The notes beneath the pieces are model-generated. The model had not been told where the DNA came from. It saw nothing but the letters and a program-made list of their open reading frames with translations, and searched no databases. 64,000 nucleotides of DNA. It comes from JBHYGK01 sp051859045. Its GTDB lineage: Bacteria; Pseudomonadota; Gammaproteobacteria; Xanthomonadales; Xanthomonadaceae. The stretch lies in contig JBHYGK010000056.1 in the NCBI GenBank assembly GCA_051859045.1, forward strand, positions 1 to 64,000, read 5' to 3'. The position numbers and the translations under genes were made by a program. How positions within the stretch are numbered: the stretch's first letter is position 1; each line of letters begins with the position of its first letter. Positions 8,177 through 16,548 of this stretch are shown one piece after another.

Positions 8177-8869
8177 TCAGCGGGCGCAGGCCGCGCCCAG
8201 GGCCTCGGCCACGTCGGCGGGCACGCCGTCCTCGCCGCGGCGCGCGCAGCGCTCGCGGACCGGCAGCAGCCGGCAGTGGTCCTCGACGTCGACGGTGGGC
8301 GCCAGCAGCACGCCCGGGCGCGCCTCGGGCGGCGGCGTGCCCGGCGGCGGCGCGGGCGGCGGCAGGCGGCGATCGCCGGGGCGCTCGGCGCGCGGGGCGT
8401 GGGCCCGGCCCTCCTCGAGCACCCAGGCCGGGACGCGGCGCGCGCGGCCGCGGCCGTCGGCGCTGAAGTAGGCCTGCTCGACGCCGGCGCATTCCCAGAG
8501 CTCGGGCAGGGTGGGCGCCTCGACCCGGCGCGTGGTGGACGGCGGCGGCGCGTCGGCCGCGGGGGCGGGGGCGGGGCTGGTGGTGCTGGCGGCCACGGGG
8601 GCGGTGCGCGGCGGCGTGCCCGCGGCGGGCACCTCGATGCGCCGCATCTCGCTGGTCTCGCCGTCGGCACAGGGCTGGTCCTGCAGGCGCTCGGCGCCGT
8701 CGCGGCCGAGGCAGCGGTAGATCACGCTGGCGTCCTGCGCGCGGGCCGGCGCGGGCGGCACGGCGAGCGCGAGGGCGAGCGCGGCGGCCAGCCCGAGGAG
8801 CGGCCAGGCGGCGGGCGCGCACGGGGTAGGCGCGCATGGGGCGGCGGCGGGAGCGGGCGCGGTGTGCAT
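8177..8869 (-). CDS. Exported DUF4124-like protein
   Basis: 230 aa. The N-terminus has a long signal sequence with hydrophobic core near residues 20-40 ending in ARAQ. This is followed by a block of the form IYRCLGRDGAERLQDQPC, which resembles the DUF4124 start (Y-x-C/W-x-D-x-x-G-x-x-x-x-x-D-x-P-C). Then comes a Pro/Ala/Thr-rich linker, and a C-terminal cysteine-containing domain with WECAGVEQAYFSADGRGRARRVP and HCRLLPVRERC. The paired cysteines suggest disulfide bonds in the periplasm. The function is unknown. Start at 8869 because it begins the signal peptide. A strong terminator for the upstream gene lies 38 bp before the start. Confidence 0.65.
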   Translation of the reverse strand: MHTAPAPAAAPCAPTPCAPAAWPLLGLAAALALALAVPPAPARAQDASVIYRCLGRDGAERLQDQPCADGETSEMRRIEVPAAGTPPRTAPVAASTTSPAPAPAADAPPPSTTRRVEAPTLPELWECAGVEQAYFSADGRGRARRVPAWVLEEGRAHAPRAERPGDRRLPPPAPPPGTPPPEARPGVLLAPTVDVEDHCRLLPVRERCARRGEDGVPADVAEALGAACAR

Positions 8870-8906
8870 GCGGCCGATCCTACGCCCCCCGTGCGCCACC
8901 CGGAAA

Positions 8907-8942
8907 CGACGAGGCCCGCGGCATCCGCCGCGGGCCTCGTCG
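8907..8942 (-). terminator. Strong hairpin terminator after the 577-aa protein gene
   Basis: CGACGAGGCCCGCGGC, loop ATCC, GCCGCGGGCCTCGTCG: a perfect 16-bp stem located 20 bp past the stop of the 577-aa gene on the minus strand. Confidence 0.75.
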
Positions 8943-8961
8943 CGTGCCGCCGCGCGCCGGA

Positions 8962-10695
8962 TCAGTCGGCGGCGGGCAGGGTCACGGTGGCGTCCATCTC
9001 GATGCCGCGCGCGGTGAAGCGCACGCCGCTCTCCATCCGCTCGAAGCTCGCGCGCATCATCTCGGCCATCAGCTCGGCCTTGCGCGCCTCGCGGGCGGGA
9101 TCGGCGCCGGGCATCGCCAGCGCGGCCTGGGCCTGGTTCATCGAGGTCATCATCCGGGCGTAGCCCTCGCCGCTGACGGCATAGCCGACCACGCGGGTGT
9201 CCGCGGCATCGGTGGCCAGCAGGGCCTCGAGGCCCGCTTCCTGGCCCTCGCCGATCGACATCGCGAGCGCGCGCTCGCCCATCACCGCGTGCACCGGGCC
9301 CTCGAGGCCGGGCAGGCCGCCCTCGATGGCCTTGACGCCGGCGCCCGGCGCGAGGCCGGCCGCGGCCATCGCCGGGAGCTGCATCGAGGCCATGCCGAGC
9401 AGGCCCTGCGGGTTGTTGGAGGCGACCACGACGCGGCCCGCGAAGCGCGGCGGGGCGCCGGAGGCGAGGTCGAGCTCCAGCTCGGAGACCTGCATGCGCA
9501 GGCCGTGGCCGAGGCCGCCGGCCATCGCGAGGCCCATCGTGCCCTGCTGCAGCTGGCCCATCGCGGTGTTGATGCCGGCGAGTTCCGCGCACTGGTAGGG
9601 CGCGGTGGCGAACGCGTTGGACCACTTGCTGGCGGTGCCCACGACCTTGGCCAGGTCGAGCGCGATGCCGACGTCCATCGTCAGCGCGGGATCGGTGGCG
9701 GTGCCGCCCGGGTAGGCGATCGAGAGGCCGGCCAGGTCGGCCGCGATGTCGGTGCGCGCCTCGACCACGGCCAGCGAGCGCTGCGTGCGCCCGTCCATCG
9801 CGGTCACGCCGAACGCCATCCGCGGCCAGGCCTCGCCCAGCGAGGCGATCTCGGCCTGGCAGGTGGCGTCCATCGGCGGCACGTCGGCCAGCAGCGCGGC
9901 GTCATGCGGGCCGCGCGCGGCGCCCGAGACGATGCCGGCGATCCGGCGCAGGTCGACGTAGCCGGCGACGTCCGGGGTGAAGCCATAGGTCTCGCGCAGC
10001 GCGGCGAGGCGGTCGTCGTCCGACATCGGGTTGGCCGGCGCGGCCAGGCCCAGCACCGAGGCGAGGGTGGCCTCGTCGGCGGCGGGCGGCGCGAGGGCCA
10101 CGACCAGCCAGCCGTCGAGCAGGCCGGCCACGAGGCTCGGCTCGGTGGCGGTGCCGGCCAGCTGCCAGACCTCGCGGCCCTGCACGGTGGTGGTCGGCAT
10201 CGGGGCGCCGGCGCGCTGCTCGACGCTGGCGATGAAGGCGCGGGTGGCCTCGGGGTCGACGGTCTGCACGCGCAGCGTGGGCAGCAGGCCCTGGCCGTAG
10301 AACGCGTAGTCGGCGTCGACGTCGATGCCGAGCAGCGCGCCGAGGCGGCCCTCGCGCGAGGCGGCGGCGAGCTCGCCGATCACCGCGCGCGCGGTCTCGA
10401 GGCCCTGGCGCGCGGCCTCGTCGCCGCCGTCCTTGCCCGTGCTCGCGGCCACGTCCTCCAGCGACAGCGCGTAGAACTCGAACGCGCTCGCCGACTGGGC
10501 CTGCCACGCCGCGATCTGCGCCTCGGGCATGCGCTCGGTGGAGGCGACGACGTAGGGCGTGTCGGCGGGGATGAACGACAGCAGCGGGGCGCCGGCGGCG
10601 TCGCGCCCGGCGAGGTCGCGGCCGAGGAACCAGCCGGTGGTGGCGATGCCGGCGATGGCGACGACGACGCCGGCGGCGAGGAGGCTCTTCTTCAT
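8962..10695 (-). CDS. Exported/anchored protein of unknown function, tandem paralogue A
   Basis: 577 aa. A short N-terminal anchor or signal (KKSLLAAGVVVAIAGIATTGWF) is followed by a large globular domain. I do not recognise an enzyme motif. The layout (an early PADTPYVVAS strand, DYAFYGQGLLPTLRV near residue 130, VDPEATRAF, then a repeat of beta-strand-rich segments) matches the neighbouring 580-aa protein, so the two are diverged duplicates. The general look (ADTPYVV, self-comparison of scores, beta-rich) resembles DUF3352-type bacterial proteins, but that is a guess. It is downstream of its paralogue with a 30-bp gap, so the pair is probably co-transcribed, ending at the hairpin 8907-8942. 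Confidence 0.7.
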   Translation of the reverse strand: MKKSLLAAGVVVAIAGIATTGWFLGRDLAGRDAAGAPLLSFIPADTPYVVASTERMPEAQIAAWQAQSASAFEFYALSLEDVAASTGKDGGDEAARQGLETARAVIGELAAASREGRLGALLGIDVDADYAFYGQGLLPTLRVQTVDPEATRAFIASVEQRAGAPMPTTTVQGREVWQLAGTATEPSLVAGLLDGWLVVALAPPAADEATLASVLGLAAPANPMSDDDRLAALRETYGFTPDVAGYVDLRRIAGIVSGAARGPHDAALLADVPPMDATCQAEIASLGEAWPRMAFGVTAMDGRTQRSLAVVEARTDIAADLAGLSIAYPGGTATDPALTMDVGIALDLAKVVGTASKWSNAFATAPYQCAELAGINTAMGQLQQGTMGLAMAGGLGHGLRMQVSELELDLASGAPPRFAGRVVVASNNPQGLLGMASMQLPAMAAAGLAPGAGVKAIEGGLPGLEGPVHAVMGERALAMSIGEGQEAGLEALLATDAADTRVVGYAVSGEGYARMMTSMNQAQAALAMPGADPAREARKAELMAEMMRASFERMESGVRFTARGIEMDATVTLPAAD

Positions 10696-10725
10696 GGTGG
10701 TGTCCCGGGGGGCGGTGGAAGGGGG

Positions 10726-12468
10726 TCAGCGGAAGGTTTCGTGCTGCTCGAGCAGCAGGCCCGCGGCGTGCGGGCGCAGGCGCAGGCGGATCGCTTCGTA
10801 GGTCTCGGCGGCGAGCTCGGCCTCGGCCGACTCGGCCCGGCGGCGGCGCTCGATCTCGGCGGGGCTCACGCCCTTTTCGGGCTGCACGTCCGCGGCCTGG
10901 CGGCGCGCGACGGCGGCCATGAAGGGCTGGGTCATGCCCAGCTCGAGCAGGCGCCCGCCGGCCGGCGCCGAGGGGCCGGCCAGGGCCGGCAGGCGCGGCG
11001 TCCAGGCCTCGCCGCTGCCGAGCGCCACGCCACCCTCGCCGAGCGCGAGCCGGGCGCCCGCGAAGCCGCCCTCGGGGATCTCGACGCCCGGGCCGCCGGC
11101 GACCGGCGCCAGCGTGCGCAGCGCCGGATCCATGCCCTGCAGCAGGCCGAGCAGCGCGGTCGGATTGGCCGACGCCACCGCGAGCGCGGCGTCGGGCAAG
11201 GGGGCGCCCTCGCCGGCGGGCGGGATGTCGGCCATGCCGAACCAGACGCCCTGCACCAGCGAGGTGGCCATGATCACGCCGGGCGAGGCCTGCTGCCACT
11301 GGTCGGGCAGGGTGTTGAGGCTGGCGAAGGACGGGCACGACCACGGCTGCTCGCGGCTGCCCTGCAGCTGGCGCCCGATCATCGCGGCCAGCGCGGTGGC
11401 GTCGAGGCTCAGGCGCAGCTCGAGCGGGGCGGCCGGGGCGTCGGCCGGCCAGGCCGGCGCGGGGCCGGGCAGGGTGGCCAGGTCGGCGGCGATCGCGGGG
11501 CCGGTGCGCAGCAGGCCCACCGAATCGGCCTGCTGGCCCTCGATCCGCACGTAGCCGCCGCTGAGGCCGGGCCAGGCGCGGGCGAGGCGGCGCGCGTCCT
11601 CGGCGCAGGCCTCCTCGATCACCGGGCCGTCGAGCTCGAACAGCGCGCGTTCGGTGGCGGTGGGCTCGGCCGCGAGGTGCTCGACGATGCGCGTGGTGTC
11701 GATGTCGAACACCGCGCTGGAGGTGATGCCCAGCTCGCCCACCAGCGCCGCCTGGCGGGCGCTGCCGGCGAAGGGCGCGCCCGCGGGGGCGTCGTCGAGC
11801 AGGCGCCGGATCGCCGCGGCGCGGCCGCGGCGCGGCACGACGCCCGCGACCAGGCGGTCGCCGTCGAGCGCCAGCAGCAGGTGGCCGGGTGCGTCGTCGC
11901 CGTCGTCGTCGTCAGTGATCCAGACCTCGGCCTCGCCGACGCGGCTGGCGGCCCACGGCCGGCCGCTGCGCTCGCCGAGGTCGGCCACGAAGGCGCGCAC
12001 CGCCTCCGGCCGGCTGATCCGCGCGCGCATCACCGGCAGCAGGCCGTCGGCGTGGAACACCCAGGGGTCGGTCGGCGCGAAGCCGAGGCCCGCGGGGAGG
12101 TCGCCGTCGCCGCGCTCGACGGCGGCGAGCAGCGCGTCCATCAGGGCCCGGGCCAGGCGGTCGTCGCCGGGAGGCGTGGCCTGCTTGCCCTCGGGGGCGG
12201 CCGCCGGCGGGGCGTCGAGCGCCTCGCGGGCGATCCGCAGCTGCAGGGCGATGCGCTGCCACTGCGCCCGGCGGACGACCTCCGGCAGGCTGCCGTCGGA
12301 GAAGGCGAGGTAGGCGGTGTCGGCCGGCACCTGGGCCAGCAGCGCGTCGGACGCGGGCGAGGCCGCGGCCGCGCCCGTGCCGAGGGCGACGGCGAGCAGC
12401 AGGGCCAGCGGGCGCAGGCGGGCGGCGAGGGGAGCCGGGCCGGGGGCCCGGGCGAGGTGTGCGTCCAT
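10726..12468 (-). CDS. Exported protein of unknown function, tandem paralogue B
   Basis: 580 aa. A cleavable-looking signal peptide (LALLLAVALGTGAAAA, about residues 21-36) precedes a domain with PADTAYLAFSDGSLPE, DPWVFHADGLLPVMRA and SRPEAVRAFVADL. Each has a counterpart at the same spacing in the downstream 577-aa protein. An Asp-rich loop (ITDDDDGDDA) is unique to this copy. No catalytic motif is recognised. Start: the ATG at 12468 begins the signal region, with no in-frame alternative before topA's end. The gene lies 79 bp downstream of topA on the same strand. Both paralogues being exported, and similar in size, suggests an envelope complex or a paired function. Confidence 0.7.
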   Translation of the reverse strand: MDAHLARAPGPAPLAARLRPLALLLAVALGTGAAAASPASDALLAQVPADTAYLAFSDGSLPEVVRRAQWQRIALQLRIAREALDAPPAAAPEGKQATPPGDDRLARALMDALLAAVERGDGDLPAGLGFAPTDPWVFHADGLLPVMRARISRPEAVRAFVADLGERSGRPWAASRVGEAEVWITDDDDGDDAPGHLLLALDGDRLVAGVVPRRGRAAAIRRLLDDAPAGAPFAGSARQAALVGELGITSSAVFDIDTTRIVEHLAAEPTATERALFELDGPVIEEACAEDARRLARAWPGLSGGYVRIEGQQADSVGLLRTGPAIAADLATLPGPAPAWPADAPAAPLELRLSLDATALAAMIGRQLQGSREQPWSCPSFASLNTLPDQWQQASPGVIMATSLVQGVWFGMADIPPAGEGAPLPDAALAVASANPTALLGLLQGMDPALRTLAPVAGGPGVEIPEGGFAGARLALGEGGVALGSGEAWTPRLPALAGPSAPAGGRLLELGMTQPFMAAVARRQAADVQPEKGVSPAEIERRRRAESAEAELAAETYEAIRLRLRPHAAGLLLEQHETFR

Positions 12469-12547
12469 GCGGCGCTCCGGCGGAACGTGGTCGGGAGCGC
12501 GCGAGGGTAGCAGCGCGCGCCTCCCGGCGCGCGTGCTCCGGGGCCGG

Positions 12548-15088
12548 TCAGGCCTTGGCGGCGGCCTTCTTGGCCGGGGCCTTCTTCGTCGCGGCTTTCT
12601 TGGCGGCGGCCTTCTTGGCCGGGGCCTTCTTCGCCGCGGCCTTCTTGGCGGTGGCCTTCTTCACCGCGGCCTTCTTGGTGGCCGCCTTCTTGGCGGGCGC
12701 CTTGGCCGCGCCGGCGTCCTCGACCGCGGCCTTCTTCGCCGGGGCCTTCTTCGCGGCCGCCTTCTTGGCCGGGGCCTTCTTGCCGAAGCGCCCGCGCGCC
12801 GGGCGCGGCGGCGCGGCGGCGATGATCTCCTGGCACTCCGCGAGGGTCAGCGAGGCGGGCTCGCGGTCCTTCGGGATCTTGCCGTTCTTCTCGCCGTCGC
12901 TGATGTACGGGCCGTAGCGCCCGTTGAGCACCTGGATGTCGCTGCCCTCGAAGACCTTGATCAGGCGGTTGCGGGCCAACTCCTCCTTCTCGAGGATGAG
13001 CTGCGTCGCGCGCGCGAGGTCGATGGTGTAGGGATCGTCCTCCTTGCCCAGCGACGCGTAGGTGGCGCCGCGCTTGGCGAACGGGCCGAAGCGGCCCACC
13101 GCGACCGTCACCGGCTCGCCGTCGAGCTCGCCGAGCGTGCGCGGCAGCGTGAACAGCTTCAGCGCGTCCTCGAGCGAGATCGTGTGCATGCTCTGGCCCG
13201 GGCGCAGGCTGGCGAAGGTGGGCTTCTCCTCGTCCTCCGGCAGGCCGATCGCGGCGTAGGGCCCGTAGCGGCCCAGCCGCACGCTGACCGGCTTGCCGCT
13301 CTTGGGGTCGGTGCCGAGCAGGCGCGCGCCGGTGGCCTCGGTGCGGTCCACCGACTCGCTCTTCTCGTCGACCAGCTGCTTGAAGGGGCCCCAGAAGCGC
13401 TCGAGCAGCGGCACCCAGTCCATCTCGCCGCGGCTGACCTCGTCGAGCTCGTCCTCGAGCTTGGCGGTGAAGTCGTAGTCGACGTAGCGGGTGAAGTGGC
13501 TGGCGAGGAAGTTGCCCACCGCGCGGCCCACGTCGCTGGGCTTGAAGCGCCGCGCGTCGAGGAAGGCGTACTCGCGGTTGAGCAGGGTCTGGATGATCGA
13601 GGCGTAGGTCGAGGGGCGGCCGATGCCGTACTCCTCGAGCGCCTTCACCAGCGAGGCTTCCGAGAACCGCGGCGGCGGCTCGGTGAAGTGCTGGTCGATC
13701 TCGATGGCGTGCAGCGGGATGCGGTCGCCGGGCTTCATCGGCGGCAGCTTGCGGCCCTCCTCCTCGTCCTCGGCGGCCTTGGCGTCCTTGCCCTCCTCGT
13801 ACACCGCCAGGAAGCCGGGGTCGACGACCACGGTGCCGGTGGCGCGGAACGCGTGGCGCGCGCCGCAGGCCAGCTCGACCGAGGTGGTGTTGAGGGTGGC
13901 GGGGACCATCTGCGAGGCGACGGCGCGCTTCCAGATCAGCTCGTAGAGCTTGGCCTCGTCGGGGTTGAGCCACTTGGCGACCGAGGCCGGCGTGCGCAGC
14001 GCGGAGCTCGGGCGGATCGCCTCGTGGGCCTCCTGCGCGTTCTTGGACTTGGTCTGGTAGGTGTTGGGCGCGTCGGGCAGGGCCTGGGTGCCGAAGTCGC
14101 GCGCGATGACGTCGCGGATCTCCACCAGCGCCTCGGCCGAGAGGTTCACCGAGTCGGTACGCATGTAGCTGATCAGGCCGATCTGGCCCTCGTCGCCCAG
14201 CGCCACGCCCTCGTAGAGCTTCTGCGCGACCTGCATCGTGCGCTTGGTGCTGAAGCCGAGCTTGCGCGAGGCCTCCTGCTGCAGGGTCGAGGTGATGAAG
14301 GGCGGCGCGGGGCGGCGCTTGCGCTGCTTGCTCTCGACGTCGCTGACCAGCAGCGCGCCGCCGGCGTCCGCGACCAGGCGCTTGCGCGCGGCCTCGGCGG
14401 TGGTGCCGTCGGTGATGGTGAACTGCTCGAACTTCTGGCCGTCGAGCTTGACCAGGCGCGCGCCGAAGGGCTGCGAGGGATGCTGCAGCGCCGCGGCCAC
14501 CGACCAGTACTCGCGGGCGACGAAGGCCTCGATCTCCTCCTCGCGCTCCACGATCATGCGCAGCGCCGGGGACTGCACGCGGCCGGCCGACAGGCCGCGC
14601 TGCACCTTGCGCCACAGCACGGGGCTGAGGCTGAAGCCCACGAGGTAGTCGAGCGCGCGGCGCGCCTGCTGGGCGTTGACCAGGTCGGTGGCGATGACGC
14701 GCGGGTGGGCCACGGCCTCGCGGATCGCGCGCGGGGTGATCTCGGTGAACACCACGCGGTGCAGCGGCTTGTCCTTGAGCAGGCCGCGCTCGCGCAGGAT
14801 CTCGGCGATGTGCCAGCTGATCGCCTCGCCCTCGCGGTCCGGGTCGGTGGCGAGGTAGAAGGCGTCGGCGCCCTTGGCGGCCTTCGCGATCGCGTCGACG
14901 TGCTTCTCGTTCTTGTCGATCAGGTCGTAGCGCATGGCGAAGCCATGCTCGGTGTCCACCGCGCCTTCCTTGGGGACCAGGTCGCGGACGTGGCCGTACG
15001 AGGCCAGGACGGTGAAGTCCTTGCCGAGGTATTTGTTGATCGTCTTGGCCTTCGCGGGCGACTCGACGATGAGGAGGTTCTTGGCCAT
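12548..15088 (-). CDS. topA: DNA topoisomerase I (type IA)
   Basis: 846 aa. The Toprim domain starts at once (MAKNLLIVESPAKAKTI), with the metal-binding DxDREGEA motif (ATDPDREGEAISW near residue 105-115). The active-site tyrosine is in GLISYMRTDS (about Y308). Instead of the C4 zinc fingers of the E. coli enzyme, the C-terminal half carries three Topo_C repeats (LGRYGPYAAIG, VGRFGPFAKRG, NGRYGPYISDG). It ends in an 80-residue Lys/Ala/Pro tail resembling histone H1. The start at 15088 is preceded by GGAG at good spacing; a longer frame upstream adds 33 residues that cross the leader. The enzyme relaxes negative supercoils. It is first in line with the paralogue genes downstream but separated from the GYF gene by a hairpin. 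Confidence 0.97.
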   Translation of the reverse strand: MAKNLLIVESPAKAKTINKYLGKDFTVLASYGHVRDLVPKEGAVDTEHGFAMRYDLIDKNEKHVDAIAKAAKGADAFYLATDPDREGEAISWHIAEILRERGLLKDKPLHRVVFTEITPRAIREAVAHPRVIATDLVNAQQARRALDYLVGFSLSPVLWRKVQRGLSAGRVQSPALRMIVEREEEIEAFVAREYWSVAAALQHPSQPFGARLVKLDGQKFEQFTITDGTTAEAARKRLVADAGGALLVSDVESKQRKRRPAPPFITSTLQQEASRKLGFSTKRTMQVAQKLYEGVALGDEGQIGLISYMRTDSVNLSAEALVEIRDVIARDFGTQALPDAPNTYQTKSKNAQEAHEAIRPSSALRTPASVAKWLNPDEAKLYELIWKRAVASQMVPATLNTTSVELACGARHAFRATGTVVVDPGFLAVYEEGKDAKAAEDEEEGRKLPPMKPGDRIPLHAIEIDQHFTEPPPRFSEASLVKALEEYGIGRPSTYASIIQTLLNREYAFLDARRFKPSDVGRAVGNFLASHFTRYVDYDFTAKLEDELDEVSRGEMDWVPLLERFWGPFKQLVDEKSESVDRTEATGARLLGTDPKSGKPVSVRLGRYGPYAAIGLPEDEEKPTFASLRPGQSMHTISLEDALKLFTLPRTLGELDGEPVTVAVGRFGPFAKRGATYASLGKEDDPYTIDLARATQLILEKEELARNRLIKVFEGSDIQVLNGRYGPYISDGEKNGKIPKDREPASLTLAECQEIIAAAPPRPARGRFGKKAPAKKAAAKKAPAKKAAVEDAGAAKAPAKKAATKKAAVKKATAKKAAAKKAPAKKAAAKKAATKKAPAKKAAAKA
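12551..12790 (-). repeat. Degenerate repeat encoding the AAKKAPAKK tail of TopA
   Basis: About twenty imperfect copies of a 12-15 bp unit, reading GCGGCCTTCTTGGCC or variants on the plus strand, encode alternating KKA and KKAPA units. It is coding sequence, not a CRISPR or intergenic array. Confidence 0.7.
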
Positions 15089-15133
15089 GGCGTGGATGCT
15101 CCGCGACCCGTCCGGGGCCGCGCAAAGACAGGA

Positions 15134-15155
15134 ACGCCCGCGGGGTCGCGGGCGT
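15134..15155 (-). terminator. Hairpin between the GYF-domain gene and topA
   Basis: ACGCCCGCG, loop GGGT, CGCGGGCGT. The 9-bp stem has pyrimidine-rich flank CTTCCCTTT on one side and TTCC on the minus-strand exit side. It lies 63 bp past the stop of the GYF-domain gene and 45 bp before topA, so it probably separates the two units. Confidence 0.55.
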
Positions 15156-15218
15156 CTTCCCTTTCTACTGGAATCACGGGGCGCCACGGCCTGTCAAGCG
15201 CCGCGGCGTGCGGGGGGG

Positions 15219-15959
15219 TCAGGGGCGGCAGGCCGCCGGCAGCAGGTCGGCGTCGATGCCGTCGAGGTCGGTGCAGCTCCACAGGGTGCCCGGGGCGGCG
15301 TCCGCGGCGGGGGCCGAGAGCCGCAGGCGCATGCCCGAGAGGGCGGGGCGACCGATGTCGCCGAGGGTCAGGTCGATCGCGCAGGTGCGGTCGCCGTCGG
15401 CGTTCTTCTCGCGCAGGGTGCGCACGGTCTGGGCGGTGCCCAGCGCCGAGGCGGCCTCGTCGATCGCGGTGAAGCGGCCGTCCGGGTCGTCCAGGCCGGT
15501 GGTCCAGTCGGGGCACTCGCCGTGCTCGGCGAGGTGGGCGTCCACCGCGGCCTGCAGCGGCTGGGCGTCCACCACCAGCATCGTCAGCTTCGAGCGCAGC
15601 GTGTACTTCTGGTAGGCCGGCAGCGCGATCGCGGCGAGGATCGCCACCACCATCAGCAGGACCAGCAGGCCGCCGCCGATGCCCAGCACCAGGCCGATCG
15701 GGAAGGGCTTGCCCGCCGGCGCGGCCGGGGCGGCGCCGGCCTGCTTGGGCCGCGCCTGGCCGTGGGCGGCGCCGCGCGGCGGCACCAGGCCGAGCTCGTC
15801 GGCGACCGCGTGCAGCGGCAGCCAGTCGGGCAGGCCCTCGCGCCAGACCAGGGCCTGCCAGGCCACGCGGTCTTCCTCGATGGCGGCCAGCAGGGTGGCG
15901 GCCTCGACCGGGCCGTGGCGCTGGCCGAGTCGATCCACGAAATACCAGGGTGCGGCCAT
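15219..15959 (-). CDS. GYF_2 domain protein with pilin-like membrane helix
   Basis: 246 aa. Residues 1-55 form a GYF_2 (DUF4339) module: WYFVDRLGQRHGPVEA, then WREGLPDWLPL. After an Ala/Pro linker comes a membrane helix followed by AILAAIALPAYQKYTLRSKL (about 93-115), which is strikingly like the N-terminal helix of type IV pilins (VVAIIAILAAIALPAYQDY). However it lacks the prepilin peptidase site (G/FTLIE) and is internal. The C-terminal ~130 residues have four cysteines, as in minor pilins with disulfide loops. I infer a membrane-tethered pilin-like fold with a cytoplasmic GYF adaptor; this combination is seen in xanthomonads but not functionally defined. Start at 15959 (MAAPWYF) because the domain begins there. 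Confidence 0.7.
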   Translation of the reverse strand: MAAPWYFVDRLGQRHGPVEAATLLAAIEEDRVAWQALVWREGLPDWLPLHAVADELGLVPPRGAAHGQARPKQAGAAPAAPAGKPFPIGLVLGIGGGLLVLLMVVAILAAIALPAYQKYTLRSKLTMLVVDAQPLQAAVDAHLAEHGECPDWTTGLDDPDGRFTAIDEAASALGTAQTVRTLREKNADGDRTCAIDLTLGDIGRPALSGMRLRLSAPAADAAPGTLWSCTDLDGIDADLLPAACRP

Positions 15960-16035
15960 GCCGTCGTCCTCGCGTCGCACCGCGGTGATCCCGCGCGGCC
16001 GGGCCCCGGGGCCCGGCAGGGCACCCGGAAGGGGG

Positions 16036-16512
16036 TCAGTGGACGGCCGTGGGCTCGTCCTCGAACAGCTGGCTCTCCATCCACGCGTACGCGGCTTCGG
16101 AGCCCGGCTGGTTGAACAGCACCATCAGCACGACCCACTTGAGGTCGTCGAGGTCGAGCTCGTCCTGGTCCAGGGCCAGCACCCGGTCGAGCACCAGCTC
16201 GCGCTGGTCGGCGTCGATGACGCCGGTCTGCTCCAGGAAGGCCAGGAAGCCGCGGCACTCGACGTCGAGCTTCTCGAGCTCCGGGCCGGCGTAGAGCCGG
16301 ACCGGACCCAGCAGGCCGGTGGGCGGCCGGGCCTGGTCGCGCTGGCGCGAGAGCTCGTCGAGCCAGGTGAAGGCCTTGGCGATCTCGCTGGGGCTGAAAC
16401 CCGCCTGCACCAACCCCGCCTGCAGCGACTCGCGGTCGCGCACGGCATCGGGATCGTCGTAGAAGAAGTGTTCGAAGAGGTACAGCAGGACGTCGAGGAT
16501 GGTCTCTTTCAT
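16036..16512 (-). CDS. smg: Smg protein (DUF494)
   Basis: 158 aa, standard size. It begins MKETILDVLLYLFEHFF, matching the Smg family start, and is acidic and helical throughout. The biochemical role is unknown; the gene is conserved next to dprA in many gammaproteobacteria, as here (36 bp from the dprA stop). The ATG at 16512 has AGAGG upstream at good spacing; a TTG one codon earlier is less likely. Confidence 0.92.
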   Translation of the reverse strand: MKETILDVLLYLFEHFFYDDPDAVRDRESLQAGLVQAGFSPSEIAKAFTWLDELSRQRDQARPPTGLLGPVRLYAGPELEKLDVECRGFLAFLEQTGVIDADQRELVLDRVLALDQDELDLDDLKWVVLMVLFNQPGSEAAYAWMESQLFEDEPTAVH

Positions 16513-16548
16513 CAACCTCTGCCTGCGCCGGGGGGCGCGATGGACAGG

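Noticed and set aside
12551..12790. Possible tandem repeat array or CRISPR
   Set aside because: The repeats are degenerate, without spacers, in frame with TopA, and encode its Lys/Ala tail.
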